From NCBI GenBank assembly GCA_900554815.1, contig USIO01000004.1, positions 11,870 through 75,869 on the forward strand: a DNA stretch of 64,000 bases. The letters run 5' to 3'. The notes under the pieces were generated by a model that did not search any database, was not told where the DNA came from, and worked only from the letters and a program-made list of their open reading frames with translations. The translations under genes were made by a program, and so were the position numbers. The stretch is from an uncultured Clostridium sp. GTDB lineage: Bacteria > Bacillota > Clostridia > TANB77 > CAG-508. Below, piece after piece: positions 1-9,944 of the stretch (position 1 is its first letter; every line of letters starts with the position of its first letter).

Positions 1-1
1 T

Positions 2-778
2 TCACATCTGCTATTCTCATCACGAGGAAGAGAAGCTATTTACAATATTGAGTATATAAAAAATTTAGGAACTAACCTTGTTGAGCATTTAACTTTAATT
101 ACAACAGATACTTTTAATTTAAACATTTTTTATTATACAATAGTAATATTACTACTAACAATTTTATATTTTTACAAGAAAAATAAGAAAAAAGAAAAAA
201 TCATTTTTTTAGGTGATAGTAATAAATTACTTCTTATTTTATTTGCAACTTTATTTTATATAATAATTATAAGTAAAATAGCCCCATATGCTGAAATAAG
301 GTATAGCATGCCAATTATACCTTTATTTATGATATGCACATTAGCAATTATATATAATATTTTAAAGAATAATAAATTTCTTTATTTAATTTTAATAATA
401 ATTACTATATTGAACACAGGAATTTCTTTTGCAAGAATGGATGATTTGTACTATAGTTATAAAAATGATAGTCAAGGCATGACAGAAATTAAAGATAAAA
501 GACCTACAATTATTTTTATACAGAATATAGATAATGAATATTTACCAGCTAACTACTATTATATTCTTTATTTTTCAAAAGAATTTTATTATACTAAAAG
601 CAAGATAAACTTAGCTAATTTATTAAATGAAGTAATCGAAGATGAAGTATATATTTTTATAAATGAGATGGACAAAAATAAAGACCAATATATTGAAGAG
701 ATACAAAACAATAAAAAATTTAACAATATAGATTTTAAATATAATATAAAAGACTATAAAGTATATCAGGCATACTAA
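2..778 (+). CDS. C-terminal part of an integral membrane protein, glycosyltransferase-39-like
   Basis: The frame is open from base 2, so the N-terminus lies upstream of the window and 258 codons are visible. At least four hydrophobic segments are seen: around residues 40-55, 75-92, 103-118 and 122-138. A soluble tail of about 115 residues follows. The motif RYSMPIIPLF just before a membrane segment resembles the C-terminal half of polyprenol-linked sugar transferases of the GT39/PMT type, but with only the tail visible this is a loose family guess. The stop codon overlaps the ribosome binding site of polA, 15 bases before its start, so the two are probably cotranscribed. Confidence 0.55.
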   Translation, partial: SHLLFSSRGREAIYNIEYIKNLGTNLVEHLTLITTDTFNLNIFYYTIVILLLTILYFYKKNKKKEKIIFLGDSNKLLLILFATLFYIIIISKIAPYAEIRYSMPIIPLFMICTLAIIYNILKNNKFLYLILIIITILNTGISFARMDDLYYSYKNDSQGMTEIKDKRPTIIFIQNIDNEYLPANYYYILYFSKEFYYTKSKINLANLLNEVIEDEVYIFINEMDKNKDQYIEEIQNNKKFNNIDFKYNIKDYKVYQAY

Positions 779-793
779 AGGAGGATATTTAAT

Positions 794-3472
794 TTGGAAA
801 AATTAGTTTTAATTGATGGTAATAGCATTATTAATAGAGCTTTTTATGGAATTATGAGTAGCAAAACACTAATGACAAAAGACGGAGTTTATACTAATGG
901 AATTTATGGATTTTTAGCAATTTATTTTAAAATTTTAGAAGACATTAATCCAGAATATGTTTCCATTGCTTTTGACTTAGCAGCACCAACAAAAAGACAT
1001 GAACTATATAAGCAGTATAAGGGAACCAGAAAGCCTATGCCAGATGAACTAGCAGCCCAGCTACCTATATTAAAAGAAATTTTACGAGCAATGAACATTA
1101 ATATTATTGAAAAAGAAGGATATGAAGCAGATGACATACTAGGAACTCTTGCAAAATTTGGTAAAAAACATAAACTGGATGTTACCATATTAACAGGAGA
1201 TAGAGATTCATTCCAGCTAATTGAAGATGGAATCCAAGTAAGAATTCTTAGAACAAAAATGGGGAAAACAGATAGTCAAGACTATACTGTTGAAAAAATT
1301 AAAGAAGAATATGGAATTACTCCTAAAAAATTAATTGAAGTAAAAGGCCTTATGGGAGATGCATCAGACAATATTCCAGGAGTACCTGGAGTTGGAGAAA
1401 AAACGGCATTGGAATTAATAAAAAAATATTTATCAATAGATGAACTATACAAAAAAATAGAAAATAATAAAGATAATATAAAAGGAAAATTAAGAGAAAA
1501 ATTAATAGAAAACAAAGAACTAGCATACTTATCTAAAACTTTAGGAACAATTAACACAGATGTGCCTATTCAAAAAAGTTTACAGGAAATGGAAAGAAGA
1601 AAATGGAATGACGAGTTAGTGTATAAACTTTTCGAAAGATTAGGATTTCAGCGTTTTATTGAAAGATTTAATTTAAATAAAAAAAATTCAAAAATACTAG
1701 AAGACTATGAAGTAGTATTATTAGAAAATAATAAAGAAATTGAAAATCTAAAAAACTCAATTATAAAAAATGAGAAAGCCTTTTATTATTTAGATAAAAT
1801 TCCAAGTAAAAATTCTAATATAGTTTTAAAGCAAGCAAATGGAATTTACATATATATGTTAGAAGAAAATAAGGTATATTATATAAAAAACTTTGTACAA
1901 TTAAAAGAAATTTTTGAAGATAAACAAATTTTAAAATGTAGTTATAAATTAAAAGAAGATTACTGCATTTTAAAACAAAATGAGATTTTAGCACAAAATA
2001 TGATGTTTGATATTGAACTAGCAGCATATTTACTAAATTCTACTCTAAGCCAATATACAATTGAAAGCATTAGCAAAGAATATCTATATATTGATATTGA
2101 AAACAAAAAAACACAAGAAGAAAATATGCAAATGAATTTATTTTCTTCTTGTGAACCAGACGAAAAGATTGACCCCAAAAAAGCTCTTTATGCCTATAGT
2201 ATTGGGAAGCTATACAGTATTCTTATAGAAGAAATGAAAAAAACTAAATGCTATTCACTATTTCTAGAAATAGAAATGCCACTTTTAGAAGTACTTGCTC
2301 AAATGCAATATACAGGTATTTATATAGATAAAGAAGAATTACTAAACTATGGGAAAGTACTACAAGAACAACTAAAACAATTGTCAAAAGAAATTTATAA
2401 AATGGCAGGAGAGGAATTTAATATAAATTCACCAAAGCAATTAGGAAATATACTTTTTGAAAAATTAAAATTGCCTGTGCAAAAAAAGAAAAAAACAGGA
2501 TATTCAACAGATGTAGAGGTATTAGAAAAAATAAAAAACGAGCATCCAATTATAGAAAAACTCTTAGATTATAGACAAATAGCAAAATTAAATTCAACTT
2601 ATGTAGAAGGACTAGTTCCATACATTAATCCACAAACAGGTAGAATTCATTCTCACTTTCACCAAACCGTTACAGCAACAGGAAGAATTAGCAGTACAGA
2701 TCCAAATTTACAGAATATTCCAACCAGAATGGAATTAGGTAGACAATTAAGAAAGGTATTTAAAGCAGAAAAACCACATACATTATTTTTAGATGCAGAT
2801 TATTCTCAGATAGAATTAAGGGTATTAGCACATATTTCACAAGATGCAGCAATGATTGAAGCTTTTAATAATAATGAGGACATTCATGCACAAGCAGCAT
2901 CTAAAGTATTTGGAATACCGATTGAAGAAGTTACAAAAGAATTAAGAAGTAAAGCAAAAGCAGTTAATTTTGGAATTGTATATGGAATTAGTGATTTTGG
3001 ACTAGCTGAACAGATAGGAAGTACTAAAAGAGAAGCAAAACAATATATTGAGCAATATTTAGAAAAATATAGTGGAATAAAACAGTTTATGACAGATATT
3101 ATTGAACAAGCAAAATCAAAAGGGTATGTAGAAACTTTATATAAAAGAAGAAGATATGTTCCCGAACTAAAATCTAGCAATTATATGGTAAGACAATTTG
3201 GTGCAAGAGTTGCAATGAATACACCAATTCAGGGAACAGCAGCAGACATTATGAAAATAGCTATGATTAACATATACAAAGAATTAAAAGACAAAAACTT
3301 AAAATCAAAAATTGTTTTACAAGTCCATGACGAATTAATAATAGAAACATATGAAAACGAAAAAGAAACTGTAAAAAAGATTTTAAAAAAAGGTATGGAA
3401 AATGTTATAAAACTTAAAGTACCTTTACAAGTAGAAATAGAAGAGGGAAAAAATTGGTTTGAAGCCAAATAG
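794..3472 (+). CDS. polA: DNA polymerase I
   Basis: This gene encodes the repair and Okazaki-fragment polymerase, 892 aa, starting at TTG 794 after AAAGGAGGA. Residues 1-290 form the 5'-3' flap exonuclease, with the motifs EADDILGTLA and GDRDSFQLI and the helix-hairpin-helix GVPGVGEKTA. The polymerase domain carries motif A (DADYSQIELR, Asp near residue 667), motif B (KAVNFGIVYGIS) and motif C (VHDEL, His near residue 845). The middle 3'-5' exonuclease fold (about 310-480) has lost the acidic DEDD residues: FYYLDKIPS and YAYSIGKLY stand where acidic motifs are expected. It is therefore predicted to lack proofreading, as in Bacillus and Thermus enzymes. galE follows after 12 bases. Confidence 0.97.
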   Translation: MEKLVLIDGNSIINRAFYGIMSSKTLMTKDGVYTNGIYGFLAIYFKILEDINPEYVSIAFDLAAPTKRHELYKQYKGTRKPMPDELAAQLPILKEILRAMNINIIEKEGYEADDILGTLAKFGKKHKLDVTILTGDRDSFQLIEDGIQVRILRTKMGKTDSQDYTVEKIKEEYGITPKKLIEVKGLMGDASDNIPGVPGVGEKTALELIKKYLSIDELYKKIENNKDNIKGKLREKLIENKELAYLSKTLGTINTDVPIQKSLQEMERRKWNDELVYKLFERLGFQRFIERFNLNKKNSKILEDYEVVLLENNKEIENLKNSIIKNEKAFYYLDKIPSKNSNIVLKQANGIYIYMLEENKVYYIKNFVQLKEIFEDKQILKCSYKLKEDYCILKQNEILAQNMMFDIELAAYLLNSTLSQYTIESISKEYLYIDIENKKTQEENMQMNLFSSCEPDEKIDPKKALYAYSIGKLYSILIEEMKKTKCYSLFLEIEMPLLEVLAQMQYTGIYIDKEELLNYGKVLQEQLKQLSKEIYKMAGEEFNINSPKQLGNILFEKLKLPVQKKKKTGYSTDVEVLEKIKNEHPIIEKLLDYRQIAKLNSTYVEGLVPYINPQTGRIHSHFHQTVTATGRISSTDPNLQNIPTRMELGRQLRKVFKAEKPHTLFLDADYSQIELRVLAHISQDAAMIEAFNNNEDIHAQAASKVFGIPIEEVTKELRSKAKAVNFGIVYGISDFGLAEQIGSTKREAKQYIEQYLEKYSGIKQFMTDIIEQAKSKGYVETLYKRRRYVPELKSSNYMVRQFGARVAMNTPIQGTAADIMKIAMINIYKELKDKNLKSKIVLQVHDELIIETYENEKETVKKILKKGMENVIKLKVPLQVEIEEGKNWFEAK

Positions 3473-3484
3473 GAGGTAATTATT

Positions 3485-4489
3485 ATGAGTATTTTAGTTA
3501 CAGGTGGGGCAGGATTTATAGGAAGCCATACAGCAGTAGAGCTACTAAATAGCCAAAAAGATATTGTAATTATTGATAATTTTTCTAATAGCAAACCAGA
3601 CACAATAGAAGCAATAAAAAAAATAACTGGAAAAGATTTTAAATTTTATGAAATTAATTATTTAAACCAACATGAATTAGAAAGAGTATTTAAAGAAAAT
3701 AATATAGAAGCGGTTTTAAATTTTGCCGGATATAAGGCAGTAGGAGAGTCTGTTGAAAAACCTATTGAATACTATATTAATAATGTTTCTGGTGCATTAA
3801 TATTGCTAAACACTATGAGAAAATATGGGGTAAAAAAGTTTGTATTTAGTTCATCTGCTACTGTATATGGAGAACCAGAGAAGATTCCTATTACTGAAGA
3901 TTGCAAAACAGGAGGAACAACAAATCCTTATGGAACAACAAAATTATTTATTGAACAAATTTTAAAAGATATTTATAAATCAGATAATACATGGGATATT
4001 GCAATATTGAGATATTTTAATCCAGTAGGTGCACATGAAACTGGATTAATTGGAGAAGAACCAAAAGGAAAACCTAATAATCTAATGCCATATATAGCTC
4101 GTGTAGCGGCCGGAATACTAGATGAATTATCTGTGTATGGAAATGATTATTCTACACCAGATGGAACTGGTATTAGAGATTACATACATGTTGTAGATTT
4201 AGCAAAAGGGCATATAAAGGCGCTGGAAAAGTTAGATAAAGAAAAAGCAGGACTATATATATATAATCTAGGAACTGGAGTTGGATATAGTGTATTAGAT
4301 ATGGTAAATGCATTTGAAAGAGCAACAGGAAAAAAAGTACCTTATAAAATTGTTCAAAGACGTGCAGGCGATATAGCTATGTGCTATGCAGATACTAATA
4401 AAGCAAAAAATGAACTAGGATGGGTGGCAGAAAAAACAATAGAAGATATGTGTAAAGATTCATGGAATTATATTGAAAAGAATAGATAA
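3485..4489 (+). CDS. galE: UDP-glucose 4-epimerase
   Basis: This short-chain dehydrogenase-type epimerase interconverts UDP-glucose and UDP-galactose, supplying galactose units for surface polysaccharide. It has 334 aa, the usual length. The N-terminal Rossmann motif TGGAGFIGSH binds NAD. The catalytic Ser lies in FSSSATVYG and the Tyr-Lys pair in YGTTK (Tyr near residue 149). The ATG start follows AGGAGGT closely. It sits directly after polA and ends at a hairpin that also faces asnB. No substitutions of key residues were seen. Confidence 0.96.
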   Translation: MSILVTGGAGFIGSHTAVELLNSQKDIVIIDNFSNSKPDTIEAIKKITGKDFKFYEINYLNQHELERVFKENNIEAVLNFAGYKAVGESVEKPIEYYINNVSGALILLNTMRKYGVKKFVFSSSATVYGEPEKIPITEDCKTGGTTNPYGTTKLFIEQILKDIYKSDNTWDIAILRYFNPVGAHETGLIGEEPKGKPNNLMPYIARVAAGILDELSVYGNDYSTPDGTGIRDYIHVVDLAKGHIKALEKLDKEKAGLYIYNLGTGVGYSVLDMVNAFERATGKKVPYKIVQRRAGDIAMCYADTNKAKNELGWVAEKTIEDMCKDSWNYIEKNR

Positions 4490-4497
4490 ATATATTG

Positions 4498-4530
4498 AAT
4501 TAGAGGCCACATTTTGTGACCTCCAATTTG
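4498..4530. terminator. Hairpin terminator between convergent galE and asnB
   Basis: An inverted repeat (AATTAGAGGCCACA against TGTGACCTCCAATT, one mismatch and one G-U pair) lies in the 42-base gap between two convergent genes. A T-rich tract follows on the plus strand. Confidence 0.6.
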
Positions 4531-4531
4531 T

Positions 4532-6381
4532 TTATATTTCAATTCTAGGAGAATACTTCTCAAGCCACATATTTACTTGGCAAAGATAAGCCATAAGCTG
4601 AGGTCCAGTCATAAGCTGACCAAACCACGGTCTATTAAAAGTACTACCATTAGTTTTTAATATTTCTAAAATATATTCTCTATTTAATAATTCATTGATT
4701 GGTGCATTTTTATTTTGCATAATTTTTTGTAACATTTCTTTAACAGTAGACAAATAAGTTGGATTATGTGTTTTGGGATAAGGACTTTTTTTCCTGTATA
4801 CAACTTCTTCTGGTAATGAATCTTCCATAATATAACGTAATAATCCTTTCTCGCGACCTTTATATGCTTTCATCTCCCACGGAATATTCCATACATATTC
4901 TACTAATTTATAATCACAAAATGGAACTCGAACTTCTAATCCATTATACATAGACATTCTATCTGTTCTATCTAAAAGAGTTTGCATAAACCAATTTAAA
5001 TTAAGATGAAAAATTTTTCTTTTTTCAGCTGTTTCAGGAGTATCAGATTCTAATATTTCAACTTCATCTAAACTTTCTTTATAACGAAAATCAATGTAAT
5101 CTTTTAAACATATTTTTTTAGAGATACTATTGTTAAGCAACTTTTGCCTTTCTTCCAAAGCAAGAGACCATGGGAAAGTACTACTCTTTAAGGCATCTTC
5201 ACGGAAAAACCAAGGATAACCTCCAAATATTTCGTCTGCACATTCACCAGACAAAGCAATTGTTGCATAAGGCTTTACTGCCTTACAAAATAGCAATAAA
5301 GAAGAATCTACATCTGCCATACCAGGAAAATCCCTTGCAACCATAGCATCTTCTAAAGCTTTTGCAAGTTCAGGTGTATCAATATAAATTGTATGATGAT
5401 TTGTGCCGCAATAAATTAGTCATAATATCAATGTAATATTTATCTGAATTAGGTTGAAAATCGCTTTTTATAAAATTTTTATCGTTATCTACGTAATCAA
5501 CTGAAAAAGTATTTAGTATATGTTGACTTGAATCTTGATAATATTTATCTGCATAAGCAGTTATAATACTTGAATCTAATCCACCAGATAAAAATGAACA
5601 TAATGGAACATCGGAAATTAGCTGCCTTTCTATAGAGTCTTGTAGCAAATACTTTACTTTACTACAAGTTTCATTAAAACTATCTTTATGTGGTTTACTT
5701 TGCAATTTCCAATATCTTTTAACATGTAATCCGTCTTTATTATAAATAGCCATATGTGCAGGGCGGAGTTCTAAAATATTATCAAATACAGTTGTTCCTG
5801 GAGTGTGAGCAGGTCCGTAAACCAATTAATTCACTTATTCCTTGCTGAGAAATGCTTGTTGGAAAACTAGGGAATTTAAAGAAAGCTTTTACCTCTGACG
5901 AAAAAATAAAATTATTTTCTAAAATAGAATAATAAAATGGCTTTATTCCAAAATGATCTCGTGACATAAATAATTCTTTTTTTAGTTCATCCCAAATTGC
6001 AAAAGCAAAAACACCATTCAAATAATGGACAACATCATAGCCATAACAAATAAAAGCTTTGAGCAAAACTTCGGTATCAGAGTTTCCATCAAAATTAAAT
6101 CCCTTTTCCAATAAAGTTTGCTGTAGATCTTTCTTATTATATAACTGACCATTATAACAAATAGTAAAAGTATTTTCCCCTAAATTAATAGACATTGATT
6201 GAGAATTATCACATATTTTAGTTGATTGCAAATGGTGGTATCCTATTAAAATATTTTCTTCTTCAAAATAACAATTTTCATTATAATTATTTTTAGAAAG
6301 AGTTTCAGTCATTTGCTTAATTATATTACTAAAAGATGAAATATTATCTTTTAAATTAACTATACCAACAAATCCACGCAT
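4532..6381 (-). CDS. asnB: Asparagine synthase, AsnB family; needs two +1 shifts at CGG codons
   Basis: The family makes asparagine from aspartate and ATP, usually with glutamine as nitrogen donor. The ATG at 6381 follows AAGGAGGT. The gene is open in three frames joined at CGG codons 5817-5815 and 5408-5406. Skipping the C at each gives one 615-aa protein of normal AsnB length. The N-terminal class-II amidotransferase domain (1-200) retains YNGQLYN and GNSDTEVLL. The synthetase domain has the PP-loop SGGLDSS and GMADVDSSLLLF. Both shifts fall at conserved Gly codons (GLGPAHTPG and LLGTNHH). Codon 2 is CGT (Arg) where the catalytic nucleophile Cys is expected (MRGFVG instead of MCGFVG), so glutaminase activity may be lost and ammonia used. 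A decaying gene is an alternative, but everything outside these points looks intact. Confidence 0.85.
5406..5408 (-). other. CGG +1 recoding site, asnB site 2
   Basis: In-frame TTG-CGG-C. Reading GGC (Gly) after skipping the C gives LLGTNHHTIY, which matches the AsnB family. In the zero frame a TGA stop comes within 10 codons. Confidence 0.8.
5815..5817 (-). other. CGG +1 recoding site, asnB site 1
   Basis: In-frame codon 189, context TTA-CGG-A. Skipping C and reading GGA gives ELIGLGPAHTPG, the conserved end of the glutaminase domain. The zero frame stops 11 codons later. Confidence 0.8.
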
Positions 6382-6438
6382 AATATAAAACCTCCTTGTA
6401 AATTACTAAAAATATTATATGCAAAAAGAACATTTTAC

Positions 6439-6467
6439 TTGACAAATATAAAAAATTCTTGTATACT
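6439..6467 (+). promoter_or_regulatory. Sigma-A promoter of rpmF
   Basis: TTGACA and TATACT with a 17-base spacer, 74 bases before the rpmF start. This is one of the best consensus matches in the window. Confidence 0.8.
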
Positions 6468-6540
6468 TTATAAATGGTTAAGATTGCTAAAATAATAATA
6501 TAGATAAATACTATTGCAAAACAAAAAGGGAGGGAAAAAA

Positions 6541-6717
6541 ATGGCACAACCAAAAAGAAGATGGTCAAAAGCAAGGACAGGTTTAAAGAGATCTACTTGG
6601 AAATTAGAAAACCCAAATTTAGCAGAATGTAAACATTGCCACGAACCAGTAATGCAACATAGAGTTTGCCCTAATTGTGGATATTATAATGGAAAAGAAG
6701 TAATAGAAAAAAAATAG
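6541..6717 (+). CDS. rpmF: 50S ribosomal protein L32
   Basis: A 58-aa basic ribosomal protein of the large subunit. It starts MAQPKRRWSKAR and contains a zinc ribbon with two pairs of cysteines (CKHC and CPNC), so it is the zinc-binding form. I chose ATG 6541, which follows AAAGGGAGG; the frame is open further upstream, but family members begin with MAxPKRR. It has its own strong promoter and terminator, so it is a single-gene transcript. Confidence 0.96.
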   Translation: MAQPKRRWSKARTGLKRSTWKLENPNLAECKHCHEPVMQHRVCPNCGYYNGKEVIEKK

Positions 6718-6728
6718 ACCTAAAATAT

Positions 6729-6766
6729 AAACACTAGACAAAAACATATGTCTAGTGTTTTTTTGT
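6729..6766 (+). terminator. Rho-independent terminator of rpmF
   Basis: A perfect 12-base stem (AAACACTAGACA against TGTCTAGTGTTT) with an 8-base loop, followed by a run of T. Confidence 0.9.
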
Positions 6767-6897
6767 ATTTTAGTTAATACAGCACATTTTTTTAAATCTA
6801 TAAAATTTATAAAAAATATATATTTTTATAAAATCTTATGATATAATTTGTAAAAACAAAAAGTAGATAAAATTATTATGAAAGGATTTTTAAATCG

Positions 6898-8230
6898 ATG
6901 GCAAAACCAATAGTAGCAATAATAGGTAGACCTAATGTGGGAAAGTCTACATTTTTTAATTATTTGGTTGGTCAAAGGGTTTCTATTGTAGAAGATACGC
7001 CTGGGGTTACAAGAGATAGAATATATGCAGATGTTTCTTGGCAAAACAGAAATTTTACTTTGATTGATACTGGTGGAATTGAACAAGATTCTAATGATGC
7101 TATTTCTTCTCAGATGAGAGAGCAAGCAAATATAGCAATGAAATTATCAGATGTTATTGTATTTTTAACAGACATAAAACAAGGAGTTACAGCGACAGAC
7201 CAAGAAATTGCAGTAATGTTAAGAAAAACTAAAAAACCAATAATTTTAGTATGTAACAAAGCAGATTCTGTTGGAAAAACATCAAATGATATTTATGAAT
7301 TTTATAATTTGGGATTAGGAGAAGTATATCCGGTTTCTAGTACCAATGCTTTAGGAATAGGAGATGTGCTAGAAGCAATTTGCCAAAAGTTACCTCAAAA
7401 AAGTAACGAAGAATATGAAGACGAAATTATAAAAGTAGCAGTTATACGGAAAACCAAATGTAGGAAAATCTTCACTAATTAACAAAATATTAGGTGAAAA
7501 TAGAGTAATTGTTAGTGATGTTGCAGGAACTACAAGAGATGCAATAGATTCTTACTTTGAAAATGAACATGGTAAATATATTTTTATTGATACTGCTGGA
7601 GTTAGAAAAAAATCAAAAGTAAAAGAAAACATAGAAAAGTTTAGTATTATGAGAACTTTATTTGCAATAGAAAGAGCAGATGTATGTTTAATGCTTATAG
7701 ATGCAATAGAAGGAGTAACAGATCAGGATGCAAAAATTGCAGGAGAAGCCCATGAGGCTGGAAAAGGAATTATTATTGTTGTTAATAAATGGGATGAAAT
7801 AGACAAAGAAACGGGAACTTTAGAAAAACAAAAAAAAGAAATTTACCAAAAATTATCTTATTTAACATATGCTCCAATTATTTTTATTTCCGCTAAGACA
7901 GGACAAAGAGTAAACAAACTATTTCCATTAATTAATAATGTAGCAAATCAAAATGCAATGAGAATTTCTACTTCTATGTTAAATAATGTTATTAATGAGG
8001 CAATCGCAGTTGTACAACCACCTTCAGATAAAGGAAAACGTTTAAAAATATTTTATGCAACACAGGCAACAACAAAACCACCAACATTTGTTATTTTTGT
8101 TAATAATAAAGAACTTTTCCACTTTTCATATGAAAGATATTTAGTAAACAATTTAAGAAATAACTTTGGCTTAGAAGGAACACCTATTAGAGTAATTGTT
8201 AGAGAAAAAATAAAAGAAAAAAATATATAA
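6898..8230 (+). CDS. der: Ribosome assembly GTPase Der (EngA); needs a +1 shift at CGG
   Basis: Essential double GTPase of 50S subunit assembly. The first G domain has GRPNVGKST, DTPGVTRD and NKAD. The frame then meets CGG at codon 184 (7447-7449). Skipping C enters the second G domain exactly at its P-loop, GKPNVGKSS, followed by DVAGTTRD, DTAGV and NKWD and by the C-terminal KH domain. The joined product is 443 aa, normal for the family. Without the shift, translation stops 11 codons later, after the first G domain. As Der is generally essential in bacteria, a null mutation is unlikely. It is followed by plsY and gpsA, the common Firmicute order. Confidence 0.92.
7447..7449 (+). other. CGG +1 recoding site, der
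   Basis: Context ATA-CGG-A. Reading GGA gives VAVIGKPNVGKSS, where the Gly is the first residue of the second P-loop. Confidence 0.85.
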
Positions 8231-8248
8231 TATAGGAGGTAAAATAAT

Positions 8249-8881
8249 ATGATAATTGCATACATATTAAATGCAATAATTGCATACCTATTAGGTAGTA
8301 TTAGTTTTTCCGTTATTTTTAGTAAAAAAATAGCAGGAGTTGATGTAAGAAAAGAAGGAAGCAAAAATGCTGGAACTACAAATGTACTAAGAACAGCAGG
8401 AAAAAAAGCGGCAGCTTTAACATTAATTTGTGATATTTTAAAGGGAGTAATAGCTATTTTAATAGGATATGCAATTAGTTTTATTACAGAAGATCTAAAT
8501 GCAGCTTTATTGGTACAAATTGCAGGAATATTTGCTATTATAGGACATACATTTCCAGTATTTTTTAAATTTAAAGGTGGTAAGGGAATAGCAACAAGCT
8601 TAGGAATTCTACTATTAATTAACTATCAAATAGGTCTTATTTGTTTAGTTTTTTGGCTAATTATTGTAATATTTACTAAAATGGTATCACTTGGTTCTAT
8701 TATGGCAGCAATTTTATTCCCAGTACTTACAATTTTTATTACACAAAATTATTTAGTAGAAGGGAACTACATTTTATTTGGAATAATTGTGGCTGCATTT
8801 GTTGTATTTAATCACAGAAGTAATGTAAAAAGAATATTAGAAGGAAATGAAAATAAATTATCTTTTAAAAAAGTAAAATAA
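8249..8881 (+). CDS. plsY: Acyl-phosphate:glycerol-3-phosphate acyltransferase
   Basis: Membrane acyltransferase that starts phospholipid synthesis by acylating glycerol-3-phosphate from acyl-phosphate. It has 210 aa and about five to six membrane segments. Conserved loops are GSISFSVIFSK, GSKNAGTTNVLRTAG, GHTFPVFFKFKGGKGIAT and FNHRSNVKRIL. The ATG follows TAGGAGGT. It lies between der and gpsA, whose product supplies its substrate. Confidence 0.96.
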   Translation: MIIAYILNAIIAYLLGSISFSVIFSKKIAGVDVRKEGSKNAGTTNVLRTAGKKAAALTLICDILKGVIAILIGYAISFITEDLNAALLVQIAGIFAIIGHTFPVFFKFKGGKGIATSLGILLLINYQIGLICLVFWLIIVIFTKMVSLGSIMAAILFPVLTIFITQNYLVEGNYILFGIIVAAFVVFNHRSNVKRILEGNENKLSFKKVK

Positions 8882-8915
8882 TTTGGGTTTTAGATAAAAA
8901 AGGAAGGAATAACTT

Positions 8916-9899
8916 ATGAAAAAAATTGGAATAATAGGTAGTGGAAGTTGGGGAGTAGCACTTGCAATACATCTAGCCAAAATGGGTCATAAAATAATGT
9001 TATGGTCTTATTCAGAAGAAGAAAAAAATTTTATTAATTATTACAAAAAGTGTAAATTTTTACCTAATGTGCAAATACCAGAAAATGTTACATGTACATT
9101 AAACTATGAAGAAGCAATACTTGAAAGTAATATTATACTACATGTAACACCATCTAAATTTGTAAGAAGCACTATTTCAGAATACAAACAGTTTATTTCC
9201 AACCAACCAGTAATTATGTGTTCAAAGGGATTTGAATCTAATACATTAAAAACACTTACAGAAGTTTTAACAGAAGAAATTCCTAATACTAAAATAGGTG
9301 TTTTATCTGGACCTAGCCATGCAGAAGAAGTTTCAATAGGAGTTCCTACTGCTCTTGTTATAGCTTCGAAATGCAATCAAATCCAAGAGGAAATAATTGA
9401 TTTGTTTATGAACGAAAATTTAAGAATATATACTTCTAGTGATGTTAGAGGAGTTGAACTAGGAGGAGCTCTTAAAAATATTATTGCTTTTTGCGCTGGA
9501 ATTGCAGCAGGATTAGGACTAGGGGATAATTCATTTGCAGCTTTAATTACAAGAGGGTTAGTAGAAATTAAAAGATTAGGAATTGCCATGGGAGGACAAA
9601 TTGATACCTTTTATGGACTAACAGGGTTAGGAGATTTAATTGTAACATGTTTAAGCCAGCATAGTAGAAATAGAAATGCAGGATTTCTAATAGGAAAAGG
9701 TAATAGTATTTCCTATGTAAAAGAAAAAATTGGAATGACAATTGAAAGTATTGATAATATAGATGTGGCAAAAAAGCTATCTGATAAATATAAAATAGAA
9801 ATGCCAATTGTTAATACAGTATATGATGTATTAAACAATCATCTTGACCCAGAAAGAGCTGTTAAAATATTAATGACAAGAACAGCTAAAAATGAATAA
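8916..9899 (+). CDS. gpsA: Glycerol-3-phosphate dehydrogenase (NAD(P)+)
   Basis: Reduces dihydroxyacetone phosphate to sn-glycerol-3-phosphate for phospholipids, directly supplying PlsY. It has 327 aa. The N-terminal Rossmann motif is IGSGSWGVALA, the substrate and catalytic region contains GVELGGALKNIIAFCAG, and the C-terminal block is GLTGLGDLIVTCLS with the downstream SRNRNAG. The ATG follows AAGGAAGG. Confidence 0.97.
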   Translation: MKKIGIIGSGSWGVALAIHLAKMGHKIMLWSYSEEEKNFINYYKKCKFLPNVQIPENVTCTLNYEEAILESNIILHVTPSKFVRSTISEYKQFISNQPVIMCSKGFESNTLKTLTEVLTEEIPNTKIGVLSGPSHAEEVSIGVPTALVIASKCNQIQEEIIDLFMNENLRIYTSSDVRGVELGGALKNIIAFCAGIAAGLGLGDNSFAALITRGLVEIKRLGIAMGGQIDTFYGLTGLGDLIVTCLSQHSRNRNAGFLIGKGNSISYVKEKIGMTIESIDNIDVAKKLSDKYKIEMPIVNTVYDVLNNHLDPERAVKILMTRTAKNE

Positions 9900-9944
9900 T
9901 TATAAATATGCTTACAAAATGTATGTAAAGGAGAACGTGATAAA

